Positions 1 through 6,052 of a stretch of DNA of 11,074 bases are shown here, one piece after another. Each line of letters opens with the position of its first letter. Positions within the stretch are counted from its first letter, which is position 1. This DNA is from an uncultured Clostridia bacterium (GTDB lineage: Bacteria > Bacillota > Clostridia > Christensenellales > Aristaeellaceae): assembly GCA_946409855.1 (NCBI GenBank), contig CAMJXZ010000079.1, positions 1 to 11,074 of the forward strand, written 5' to 3'. The position numbers were made by a program, and so were the translations under genes. Below the pieces are notes generated by a model. The model saw only the letters and a program-made list of their open reading frames with translations, had not been told where the DNA came from and searched no databases.

Positions 1-827
1 GGCAGCCCGTCCGTCCAGCCGTTGACCTGGCAGAATTCTTGCACCTCGTCAAACGTCCCGGTATAGACCACCTCGTCAAAGGGCCGCTTTCCGTCCGCGG
101 CGTACAGGGCCGCTTCTTCCTGTGTGATGGGCTCCGTCAGGGCGGATACGATCTGCGGCCATACCACCTGACGCGTATTCTGGCGCAGCTCTTCTGCCGA
201 ATGGGAGGCGAACGCGCCCGGGTATTCGGCCGTCCGGATCACGGGCACCCCCCGGTTGACGCCGGTGGAATGGATCTGCGCGATAAAGGTCGGCGCGCCG
301 ACGGCGACCGCCGGGATGCCGATGTATTCCGCGGCGATGGCGGAGCCGGTCTCTTTCGTGGTGCACAGCCCGCAGCCGCAGTTGCCGGTGATGACCGCGT
401 CCACGCCCAGGCTTTTGAGCCGGTCCTGAAAGGAAACGGTCTGCGCGCTCTGGCCGGATACGGAGTAAGGCCCCGCGCTGCCGACCTCCCGGAAGAGCAG
501 CACCTGCGCCGTGGGATAGGCTTCGAGAATGCATTTTTTGAGCTCGTCATGGGTGACGGAGGCCATGAAGCTGCCGCCCACCAGGGCGATCTTTTTTCCG
601 GCCAGCGTGGAAAGCCGGGGGGCCTGCGCGATCATCTCCACCGCGTGGTAGCCCACCGGGGATACGATGGCGTATACCGGCTGGTTTTCCTCGTTGACCG
701 TGGGGATGGGGCAGAAGTCGTCGCCGCAGCCGTCCGCGGGCGGCGGAACGGAACCCGCCGGGGCGGCGGAGGTGAACAGAAACAGGCAGATCCATAGGAT
801 CAGAAGCCGTCTTTTCCTGTTTCGCAT
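1..827 (-). CDS. Secreted UGSC-like redox protein, partial (C-terminus outside window)
   Basis: The frame is open from ATG at 827 to the window edge, giving 275 residues with no stop. GGAGG (836-840) lies 8 nt before the ATG. The first 24 residues form a signal peptide: a basic start (RNRKRR), a hydrophobic core, then A-P-A before Gly25. The mature part alternates strands and helices (ALVGGSF at 81-87, VDAVITGNCGCGLC at 142-155). Cys150, Cys152 and Cys155 are followed by a Thr-rich helix and GIPAVAVGAP. This layout matches the UGSC-motif family related to the glycine/betaine reductase selenoprotein B type, with CGLC at the UGSC place. The residue at the U place is encoded by TGC, so it is cysteine and not selenocysteine. 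Cys34 and Cys39 lie near the mature N-terminus. The family call rests on the motif and its surroundings only. Export is unusual, since I know these proteins mainly as cytosolic. The gene is divergent from the OhrR operon, which fits a thiol-redox role (inference). Confidence 0.5.
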   Translation of the reverse strand, partial: MRNRKRRLLILWICLFLFTSAAPAGSVPPPADGCGDDFCPIPTVNEENQPVYAIVSPVGYHAVEMIAQAPRLSTLAGKKIALVGGSFMASVTHDELKKCILEAYPTAQVLLFREVGSAGPYSVSGQSAQTVSFQDRLKSLGVDAVITGNCGCGLCTTKETGSAIAAEYIGIPAVAVGAPTFIAQIHSTGVNRGVPVIRTAEYPGAFASHSAEELRQNTRQVVWPQIVSALTEPITQEEAALYAADGKRPFDEVVYTGTFDEVQEFCQVNGWTDGL

Positions 828-847
828 GGGAGCGCCCTCCTGTGTGT

Positions 848-860
848 GATATCAATATGA
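848..860. promoter_or_regulatory. 13-nt palindrome upstream of the divergent secreted-protein gene
   Basis: TATCA-ATA-TGATA is a perfect inverted repeat with 5-bp arms. It lies 21 bp before the minus-strand start at 827, where a -10 element or operator could sit. On the minus strand a weak promoter TGAAAT, 16 nt, TATCAT overlaps it. The intergenic space from 828 to 990 holds this site and the operon promoter on the other strand, and nothing else that I can identify. The palindrome is short and AT-rich, so it could be chance. Confidence 0.5.
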
Positions 861-928
861 TAACGTACGCGCGGCGTGATTTCATGCATTCGCGTTGAAC
901 AATCTGTAAAAAAAGCCGGGCGGAACGC

Positions 929-957
929 TTGACACCGGTAAAAACATGTGATAAAAT
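929..957 (+). promoter_or_regulatory. Sigma-70/SigA-type promoter of the OhrR operon
   Basis: TTGACA (929-934), a 17-nt spacer and TAAAAT (952-957) give a near-perfect vegetative promoter. The expected transcription start is near 964, leaving a leader of about 27 nt that contains AGGAGG (981-986) before the ATG at 991. It is the only good promoter seen ahead of the six plus-strand genes that follow. Confidence 0.5.
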
Positions 958-971
958 TAATTTGTATCAAA
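955..971. promoter_or_regulatory. Candidate OhrR operator overlapping the -10 and transcription start
   Basis: Two adjoining AT-rich dyads overlap the -10 box and predicted start site: AATTAATT (955-962) and TTTG-TAT-CAAA (961-971). They recall the known OhrR operator style of TACAATT/AATTGTA and TTGTATACAA half-sites. A repressor bound here would block the operon promoter. The match to the known consensus is approximate, so this is an inference from position and symmetry. Confidence 0.5.
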
Positions 972-990
972 CATAAAGGAAGGAGGAGCC

Positions 991-1470
991 ATGGCAAACG
1001 AACCCAATGAGGCGATGAAGCTTTCCAACCAGCTTTGTTTCCCGCTGTACGCCGCCGCGAGGCATGTGACCGGCCTGTATACGCCTGTTTTAAAGCCGCT
1101 GGGCCTGACCTACACGCAGTACATCGTCTTCCTGGTGCTCTGGGAACGGGACGGGATCTCCGTGACCGAGATCGGCGAAAGGCTGATGCTGGACAACGGG
1201 ACGCTGTCTCCGATGCTCAAGAAGCTGGAGCAGGCCGGCTACATCGAAAGAAAGCGCTGCCGGGAGGATGACCGGGTGGTCCGGATCACCCTGACGGACG
1301 CGGGCAGGGCGCTTCAGGAAAAGGCGAAGTACGTGCCCGGCCGTGTGGCGCGCTGCATCGAGCTGCCTCCCGAAAAGGCGGCTGCGCTGTACACGCTGCT
1401 CTACGAACTGCTGGATCATCAGAATAACAAACAGATCAGGGAGGATATTTCAAATGAAAACAGTCTATGA
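991..1470 (+). CDS. ohrR: OhrR-type MarR-family organic-peroxide-sensing repressor
   Basis: This 159-residue winged-helix protein has the length and layout of OhrR. The N-terminal NQLCFPLYAA carries the reactive Cys16. Tyr30 and Tyr41 match the tyrosines that hydrogen-bond the sensing cysteine in Bacillus subtilis OhrR. The DNA-binding part is seen in SVTEIGERLMLDNGTLSPMLKKLE (57-80) and the wing RKRCREDDRVVRITLT. Cys122 sits in KYVPGRVARC, close to where two-cysteine OhrRs (Xanthomonas type) carry the second cysteine, so peroxide may be sensed through a Cys16-Cys122 disulfide between subunits (inference). Cys90 in the wing is a further thiol. The gene is first in the operon, overlaps the peroxidase gene by 17 bp, and probably represses its own promoter. 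No ohr gene lies nearby; the glutathione peroxidase takes the place of the usual partner. Confidence 0.5.
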   Translation: MANEPNEAMKLSNQLCFPLYAAARHVTGLYTPVLKPLGLTYTQYIVFLVLWERDGISVTEIGERLMLDNGTLSPMLKKLEQAGYIERKRCREDDRVVRITLTDAGRALQEKAKYVPGRVARCIELPPEKAAALYTLLYELLDHQNNKQIREDISNENSL

Positions 1471-1999
1471 TTTTACCGTGAAGGACCGACAGGGAAAAGA
1501 GGTTTCCCTTTCTGAGTACCGGGGCAAGGTGCTGCTCATCGTCAACACGGCGACCGGCTGCGGCTTTACCCCCCATTATGAGCCCCTGGAGGCGATGTAC
1601 AGGGAAATGAAAGACCAGGGCCTGGAGATCCTGGATTTCCCCTGCAACCAGTTTGCCAATCAGGCGCCGGGCAGCGACGAGGAGATCCATTCCTTCTGCA
1701 CGCTGAAGTTCGGCACGGAGTTCCCGCAGTTCGCCAAGATCGACGTCAACGGGGAAACCGCTGACCCGCTGTACGCGTACCTGGCGTCCGAAAAGCCCTT
1801 CGAAGGGTTCGGCAAGGGCCTCAAGAACATGGCGCTCAACAAGTTCGCCGCCATGAACAACAAGAAGTTCGGCGACAAAACCTACATCGGCTGGAACTTT
1901 ACCAAGTTCCTCATCGACCGGGAAGGCAGGGTCGTCGCCCGGTTTGAGCCCACCGTCGACATGGCGGAAGTGAAGGCCGCCGTGCAGGCACAGCTCTGA
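1454..1999 (+). CDS. Glutathione peroxidase-family thiol peroxidase
   Basis: The 181-residue protein reduces hydrogen or organic hydroperoxides, probably with thioredoxin as electron donor. The peroxidatic Cys36 lies in NTATGCGFTPHY. FPCNQFANQAPG (62-73) supplies Cys64 and Gln70, and WNFTKFL supplies Trp147 and Asn148 of the catalytic tetrad. Cys82 (EIHSFC) is at the same number as the resolving cysteine of yeast Gpx3, so this is a two-cysteine, non-selenium enzyme; Cys36 is encoded by TGC. The segment at 110-145 is longer than in classic enzymes, a form I associate with clostridial homologues. I chose ATG 1454 because AGGGAGG (1438-1444) precedes it by 9 nt and the protein begins there as usual for the family; the open frame upstream is only an overlap with ohrR. 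It has no signal peptide, so it acts in the cytosol. Confidence 0.5.
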   Translation: MKTVYDFTVKDRQGKEVSLSEYRGKVLLIVNTATGCGFTPHYEPLEAMYREMKDQGLEILDFPCNQFANQAPGSDEEIHSFCTLKFGTEFPQFAKIDVNGETADPLYAYLASEKPFEGFGKGLKNMALNKFAAMNNKKFGDKTYIGWNFTKFLIDREGRVVARFEPTVDMAEVKAAVQAQL

Positions 2000-2028
2000 G
2001 CGGCCGATGATGCGGGAGCGGGATTCCT

Positions 2029-2682
2029 ATGAAATACGGTGAATCATCCTTTGATATCCTGTACCTTCTGTTCGCCGTCGCCGCCGGCTGCGTGATCCTG
2101 CGGAAGGCGAAAAACAGGACGGAAAAATACATGGGCCTCGCGGCGCTGATCCTGGGCTGCGGGGACGCCTTCCACCTGGTTCCCCGGGTGCTCAACTATT
2201 TCATCGAGGCGGATTTTGCCGCCGCCCTGGGGGTCGGCAAGCTGGTCACCTCCGTCACGATGACGGTGTTTTACCTGCTGCTGTACGCCGTCTGGCTGGG
2301 CCGCTTCCGGGAAAAGGAGAACCGCGGCGTCACGCTGGCGCTGTGGGGGCTGGCGGCGGTCCGGATCGTCCTGTGCCTGTTCCCGCAGAACGGATGGCTG
2401 CAGAACAGCGGGAACCTGACCTGGGGCATCCTGCGCAACGTCCCCTTTGTGATGCTGGGCGCGGCCATCTGCTGGCTGTATTTTGTCCGGCGCGGGGAAG
2501 ACCGGGTGTTCCGGTTCATGTGGCTGTACATCCTGCTGTCCTTCCTGTTCTATATCCCGGTCGTGGTGGGCACGGAAGCGGTGCCCATGCTGGGAATGCT
2601 GATGCTGCCCAAAACGATCTGCTATATCCTGATGATCCTGGTTTTCCTCCGGGCTGCCGGGGAAAACGGGAAACGGGCCTGA
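2029..2682 (+). CDS. Seven-helix membrane protein of unknown function
   Basis: I do not recognise this 217-residue protein with confidence. About seven hydrophobic segments are visible at roughly 8-24, 34-52, 62-91, 99-117, 137-153, 163-181 and 187-207, joined by short basic loops (RKAKNRTEK, RFREKENR, RRGEDR), with a charged tail ENGKRA. Polar residues Asp46, His49 and Arg53 sit in or next to the second helix (GCGDAFHLVPR) and look like a conserved site rather than lipid-facing residues. The ribosome site GGGAG (2014-2018) is 10 nt before the ATG. The gene starts 29 bp after the peroxidase gene and ends 25 bp before a flavodoxin gene, so it is very probably co-transcribed with the OhrR unit. 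A role in membrane redox or heme/quinone handling is possible, but nothing in the sequence proves it. Confidence 0.5.
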   Translation: MKYGESSFDILYLLFAVAAGCVILRKAKNRTEKYMGLAALILGCGDAFHLVPRVLNYFIEADFAAALGVGKLVTSVTMTVFYLLLYAVWLGRFREKENRGVTLALWGLAAVRIVLCLFPQNGWLQNSGNLTWGILRNVPFVMLGAAICWLYFVRRGEDRVFRFMWLYILLSFLFYIPVVVGTEAVPMLGMLMLPKTICYILMILVFLRAAGENGKRA

Positions 2683-2707
2683 AAACTGCCGAAGGGAGAA
2701 AACGAAT

Positions 2708-3118
2708 ATGAAGATCGCTGTCAGATACTACACCAAGACAGGCAATACCAAACGCCTGGCGGAGGCCATCGCCAGGGAGCTTCAGACAGAAGCGCTGCCC
2801 ATCAGCACGCCGGTGACCGAGCCGGTGGACATCCTGTTCCTGGGCAATTCCTATTACGCCTTCAGCATCGACCCGGAGGTGCGGGATTTTGTCCGTTCCC
2901 TGGACAAAAGCAAGGTGGGGCGGATCGTCAATTTCGGCTCCGCCGCGATGCTGAATTCCACCTGGAAAAAGGTCAAGGCCGAGGCGGACAAGGCCGGCAT
3001 CCCTATGGACGAACGGGAATTCCACTGCAAGGGGGAATTCAAGGGCATCCATAAGGGCAAGCCCAACGAGGAAGACCTGAAGGCCGCCGCCGCGTTTGCC
3101 AGGAAAATCGCCGGCTGA
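2708..3118 (+). CDS. Flavodoxin-like FMN-binding protein
   Basis: The 136-residue protein has the flavodoxin fold pattern. The first strand KIAVRYYT is followed by the phosphate-binding loop T9-K-T11-G-N-T14 that holds the FMN phosphate. The second nucleotide-side region is DILFLGNSYYAFSIDPEV (about 41-58), and a strand VGRIVNFGSAAM follows. It is shorter than canonical long-chain flavodoxins and ends in the segment FHCKGEFKGIHKGKPNEED, which I associate with small clostridial flavodoxin-family proteins. It probably carries electrons between cytosolic redox proteins; the partner is not shown by the sequence. GGGAG (2694-2698) is 9 nt before the ATG. It lies in the middle of the OhrR operon, 11 bp before the cation transporter gene. 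Confidence 0.5.
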   Translation: MKIAVRYYTKTGNTKRLAEAIARELQTEALPISTPVTEPVDILFLGNSYYAFSIDPEVRDFVRSLDKSKVGRIVNFGSAAMLNSTWKKVKAEADKAGIPMDEREFHCKGEFKGIHKGKPNEEDLKAAAAFARKIAG

Positions 3119-3129
3119 GGAGTTATGTC

Positions 3130-4287
3130 ATGAGCAATCACCATGAAACGCAGACGCATCCGCTCGGAAACGGCGAAGCGTCCCGGGAGAGGACGATCAT
3201 CCGGACCAGCGTCATCGGGATCGTCGCCAACGTGTTCCTGGCCGCTTTCAAGGCGGCCGTGGGGCTCCTGTCCCATTCCATCGCCATCGTGCTGGACGCT
3301 GTCAACAACCTCTCCGACGCGGGCAGTTCGCTGATCACCATCGTGGGGACGAAGCTGGCGGGCCGGGAGCCGGACAAGAAGCACCCCTTCGGCTACGGGC
3401 GGATCGAATACCTGAGCGCGATGATCATTTCCGTCATCGTGCTGTACGCCGGCATCACCTCCTTCGTGGAATCCGTCAAGAAGATCATTCACCCCGAAAC
3501 GCCGGATTATAACGCCGTTTCGCTGATCATCGTGGCGGTGGCGGTGGCGGTCAAGATCCTGCTGGGCCGCTACGTCAAAAGCGTGGGTGAAAAGGTGCAT
3601 TCGGATTCCCTGGTCAATTCCGGGGAGGACGCCACGCTGGACTCGGTGATCTCCGCCTCCACGCTGGCGGCCGCGGTCCTTTTCCTTCTCTTCCATGTTT
3701 CTCTGGAGGCGTGGCTGGGCGCGGTCATCTCCCTGGTGATCATCAAGTCCGGCATCGGGATGCTGCGGGACACCATCTCCCAGATCCTGGGGGAGCGCAA
3801 CGACACGGAGCTCGCCCGGAGCATCCGGCAGACGGTCACGTCCTTCCCGGATGTGCAGGGCGCCTACGACCTGGTGCTCAACAACTACGGGCCGGATACC
3901 TGGAACGGCTCCATCCACATCGAGGTGCCGGACACCTATTCGGCGGACCGGCTGGACCAGCTGATCCGGGACATCACGATGAAGGTGCTCCGTGAACACC
4001 GCGTCATCCTGACCGCCATCGGGGTCTACTCCGTGAACACGAAGGATGAAGAGGTGATCCGGACGAAGGAACGGGTCCGGGAGATCGTCCTGGCCCATGA
4101 GCATGTCCGGCAGATGCACGGGTTCTACCTGATCAAAGAACAGAAGGCCATGCGGTTCGACCTCGTGGTCAGCTTTGACGCAGAAGACCGCCGCGCCGCT
4201 TTCGGCAAGGCCGTTCAGGACGTGCGGAACGCCTTCCCGGATTATACGCTGCAGGCGGCCATGGATACCGATTTCGCGGAAGAATAA
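3130..4287 (+). CDS. Cation diffusion facilitator (CDF) metal exporter
   Basis: The 385-residue protein exports divalent metal in exchange for protons. Six membrane segments fill residues 26-215. The family motif HPFGYGR is at 85-91. Metal site A is predicted from Asn59 and Asp63 in helix 2 (VNNLSDAGSS) and Asp167 and Asp171 in helix 5 (GEDATLDSV). This N-D/D-D set lacks the histidine typical of zinc-specific members and resembles manganese-type CDFs such as MntE (inference). The C-terminal half has a cytoplasmic ZT-dimer domain (about 220-300) and a second similar alpha-beta region (about 310-380), which explains the length. The start is ATG 3130: AGGAG (3118-3122) overlaps the stop codon of the preceding flavodoxin gene and is 7 nt away. 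The ATG at 3125 is out of frame. Manganese or iron balance would fit an operon headed by a peroxide sensor. Confidence 0.5.
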   Translation: MSNHHETQTHPLGNGEASRERTIIRTSVIGIVANVFLAAFKAAVGLLSHSIAIVLDAVNNLSDAGSSLITIVGTKLAGREPDKKHPFGYGRIEYLSAMIISVIVLYAGITSFVESVKKIIHPETPDYNAVSLIIVAVAVAVKILLGRYVKSVGEKVHSDSLVNSGEDATLDSVISASTLAAAVLFLLFHVSLEAWLGAVISLVIIKSGIGMLRDTISQILGERNDTELARSIRQTVTSFPDVQGAYDLVLNNYGPDTWNGSIHIEVPDTYSADRLDQLIRDITMKVLREHRVILTAIGVYSVNTKDEEVIRTKERVREIVLAHEHVRQMHGFYLIKEQKAMRFDLVVSFDAEDRRAAFGKAVQDVRNAFPDYTLQAAMDTDFAEE

Positions 4288-4314
4288 CCGCGTCAGGACA
4301 AGGAGGAAACCTGT

Positions 4315-4791
4315 ATGAAAACACTCGTCGCGTATTTCTCTGCCGGCGGCGTGACCGCCGGAGTCGCACAGCGCCTGGCTGGGGCCATTCAGGCGCCCCT
4401 GTACGAGATCCGCCCCGCCGTGCCCTATACAAAGGCCGACCTGGACTGGACGGACAAACAGTCCCGCTCCACCGTGGAAATGCAGGACCCGTCCTGCCAT
4501 CCGGACCTTTCGGATACGGACGCCCCGGTCGCGGACGCGGAGCTGGTCTTTGTGGGGTATCCCGTCTGGTGGTACAGGGAGCCCTCCATCGTCGACAGCT
4601 TCCTGGCCGCCTATGATTTTTCCGGGAAAAAGGTCGTGCTCTTCGCCACTTCCGGCGGCAGCGGCATCGGCAATGAGGCGCCTGCCCGCGTTGCGGAAAT
4701 AAGCGGGGCGGAGGTCCTGCCCGGCAAGCGTTTCGCCCCGGATGTCTCTCCGGAAGAGCTTCAGGCATGGGCGGAAAAATACTGCTCCTGA
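4315..4791 (+). CDS. Flavodoxin family protein (long-chain-like)
   Basis: The 158-residue protein starts with KTLVAYFSAGG-VT (2-14), a variant of the FMN phosphate loop in which glycines replace the usual S/T-GNT pattern. The family signature VGYPVWWYREPSIVDSFL (about 80-97) and the strand VVLFATSGGSGIG (about 107-119) follow. The block YTKADLDWTDKQSRS (38-52) is characteristic of the Flavodoxin_4-type family. Function is likely as an FMN electron carrier or small quinone/nitro reductase-like protein; I cannot tell which. AAGGAGG (4300-4306) is 8 nt before the ATG. It is the last gene of the operon: 27 bp follow the transporter gene and a clear terminator comes 20 bp after its stop. The two flavodoxin-like proteins of this operon are only distantly alike and are not a recent duplication. 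Confidence 0.5.
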   Translation: MKTLVAYFSAGGVTAGVAQRLAGAIQAPLYEIRPAVPYTKADLDWTDKQSRSTVEMQDPSCHPDLSDTDAPVADAELVFVGYPVWWYREPSIVDSFLAAYDFSGKKVVLFATSGGSGIGNEAPARVAEISGAEVLPGKRFAPDVSPEELQAWAEKYCS

Positions 4792-4810
4792 TCCAATCGG
4801 CATATTGTTC

Positions 4811-4855
4811 GCAGGCCCCCTTCAGGCGTTTGCCAGAGGGGGTCTGCGTTTTTTT
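4811..4855 (+). terminator. Rho-independent terminator of the OhrR operon
   Basis: GCAGGCCCCCT (4811-4821) pairs with AGGGGGTCTGC (4837-4847), an 11-bp stem with one G-U pair. The loop contains a small extra stem GGC/GCC (4825-4827, 4832-4834). The hairpin is followed by G and a run of seven T. It closes the six-gene unit and insulates the next gene. Confidence 0.5.
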
Positions 4856-4880
4856 CCACCAATAAGCGGGTCCGCTTGAA

Positions 4881-4929
4881 TACCGGGTGATTGTGCCGGA
4901 CTGGTTTTCGGGGTACAATGATCCCGGTA
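4881..4929. promoter_or_regulatory. Imperfect dyad spanning the XRE-gene promoter, candidate operator
   Basis: The left arm, TACCGGG-TG-ATTGT-GCC (4881-4897), is the inverse of the right arm, GGT-ACAAT-GAT-CCCGGTA (4912-4929). Paired blocks are 7 bp (TACCGGG/CCCGGTA) and 5 bp (ATTGT/ACAAT), separated by 2 or 3 nt. The left arm covers the -35 and the right arm covers the -10. A dimeric regulator binding both arms would mask the promoter; the downstream XRE protein itself is the obvious candidate (inference). Confidence 0.5.
4891..4919 (+). promoter_or_regulatory. Promoter of the XRE-TPR regulator gene
   Basis: TTGTGC (4891-4896), 17 nt and TACAAT (4914-4919) form a reasonable SigA-type promoter. 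GGAGG (4948-4952) lies 8 nt before the ATG at 4961. The -10 is close to consensus and the -35 is weaker, which suits a gene subject to control. Confidence 0.5.
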
Positions 4930-4960
4930 CCAAAGAAAAGCGGGAACGGAGGAAACGGAC

Positions 4961-6031
4961 ATGGAACTCGGAAAAACCATCAGGCAGCTCCGCCTGAAGG
5001 CTGGGTTTACCCAGGAACAGCTGGCGGAAAGAATGGGGGTCGGCCCGCAGGCGGTCTCCAAATGGGAAAACGCGGCGGCGATGCCGGACATCACCCTGCT
5101 GCCGCTGCTGGCGGAAACCTTCGGGGTCACCCTGGACGATCTGTTCGGGCTGACAGCGGAGCAGCGGCTCAACCGTATCGAAAATCGCATGGACATCGAA
5201 AAGGAACTTCCCCTGGAGGTGTTCCGGGAATATGAGGATTTCCTCAAAGCGCGGCTGGCGGAAGGGGCTGACCGGGAGCGGGTGACAGAGCTGACGGCCT
5301 ATCTGTACTGGCACCGGATGAACGTCGACGCGGAAAAAGTCCGCCGGTACGCGAAGGAAGCGATCCGGATGAAGCCGGACGAAAAGGGCTGCCAGTGGAT
5401 GCTCCAGCGGGCGGAAGGACACGCCGCCTGGGACTGGAACGTGGCCAACCACCGCCGGGCGGTCGATTTTTACCGGGAGCTGGCGCAGGCCAATCCGGGT
5501 CAGAAGCTGCCCCTTTGCTATCTGCTGGACAACCTGATCGCCGACCGCCGCGCCGATGAGGCGGAACGGTATCTGGAACGGCTCTGCGCGCTGCCGGACG
5601 CCGACCCGGTGATGACCCGGGTGTACCGGGCGTACATCGCCCTGGCGCGGTTTGACGAGTCCAAAGCGGACGCGGTCATGGAACAGCTCCGGCAGGAATA
5701 CGGGGAGGACAGCCGGTACCTCTTCGAGGCCGCCCAGTACTACGCCCGGAAATGCGATTATCAGAAAGCAATCGAATGCTACGAGCTTTCTTTCAGCCGG
5801 ACGCCCCGCCGGCCCAGGTATCAGGACGAGCTGCAGGGCATCGCCGAAATATTCGAGATTCAGGGCGAATACCGGCAGGCGGCCGATACCTGGGAAAGGA
5901 TCATTTCGCTCCTTCGGGATGAATGGGGCTTTACCGAGGAAACGGAGCTGCAGGACGCCCGGCGGGAAAAAGCGCGTCTGCTGGCCAGAGCCCATGAAAA
6001 AGCGGATGGCTCCCGCCCCGCGCGGGACTGA
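4961..6031 (+). CDS. XRE-family helix-turn-helix regulator with TPR-like C-terminus
   Basis: The 356-residue protein has an N-terminal HTH_3 domain (about 5-62): IRQLRLKAGFTQEQLAERMGV, then QAVSKWENAAAMPDITLLPLLAETFGVTLDDLFG. The rest is helical and contains tetratricopeptide-like helix pairs. The clearest are around residues 150-175, 185-210 (ADEAERYLERLCALPDADP), 245-275 (EAAQYYARKCDYQKAIECYELSF) and 285-315 (IAEIFEIQGEYRQAADTWERI). Such regulators bind DNA as dimers and often sense a peptide or protein through the TPR part; no effector is evident here. It appears to be transcribed alone, with its own promoter and terminators on both sides. The downstream gene is convergent, so any target lies elsewhere or at its own promoter. 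No partner small peptide gene was seen next to it. Confidence 0.5.
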   Translation: MELGKTIRQLRLKAGFTQEQLAERMGVGPQAVSKWENAAAMPDITLLPLLAETFGVTLDDLFGLTAEQRLNRIENRMDIEKELPLEVFREYEDFLKARLAEGADRERVTELTAYLYWHRMNVDAEKVRRYAKEAIRMKPDEKGCQWMLQRAEGHAAWDWNVANHRRAVDFYRELAQANPGQKLPLCYLLDNLIADRRADEAERYLERLCALPDADPVMTRVYRAYIALARFDESKADAVMEQLRQEYGEDSRYLFEAAQYYARKCDYQKAIECYELSFSRTPRRPRYQDELQGIAEIFEIQGEYRQAADTWERIISLLRDEWGFTEETELQDARREKARLLARAHEKADGSRPARD

Positions 6032-6052
6032 CGGGGAAAAAGCCGTACCGCC

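Noticed and set aside
378..380. Selenocysteine at the UGSC-like site
   Set aside because: The codon is TGC, not TGA, so the residue is cysteine.
1343..1453. N-terminal extension of the glutathione peroxidase frame into ohrR
   Set aside because: The extension is Cys/Arg-rich nonsense translated from ohrR in another frame. The ribosome site and family start fit ATG 1454.
2854..4803. Open minus-strand frame of about 650 codons opposite the flavodoxin and transporter genes
   Set aside because: It is a GC-rich shadow frame. Its translation is rich in Arg, Gly, His and Asp with no domain pattern, no ribosome site is evident, and the opposite strand has recognisable proteins throughout.
4169..5995. 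Open minus-strand frame of about 600 codons opposite the XRE gene and terminator
   Set aside because: It crosses a terminator and promoter of the other strand and reads as low-complexity Arg/Pro/Phe sequence; the HTH-TPR protein on the plus strand is clearly real.
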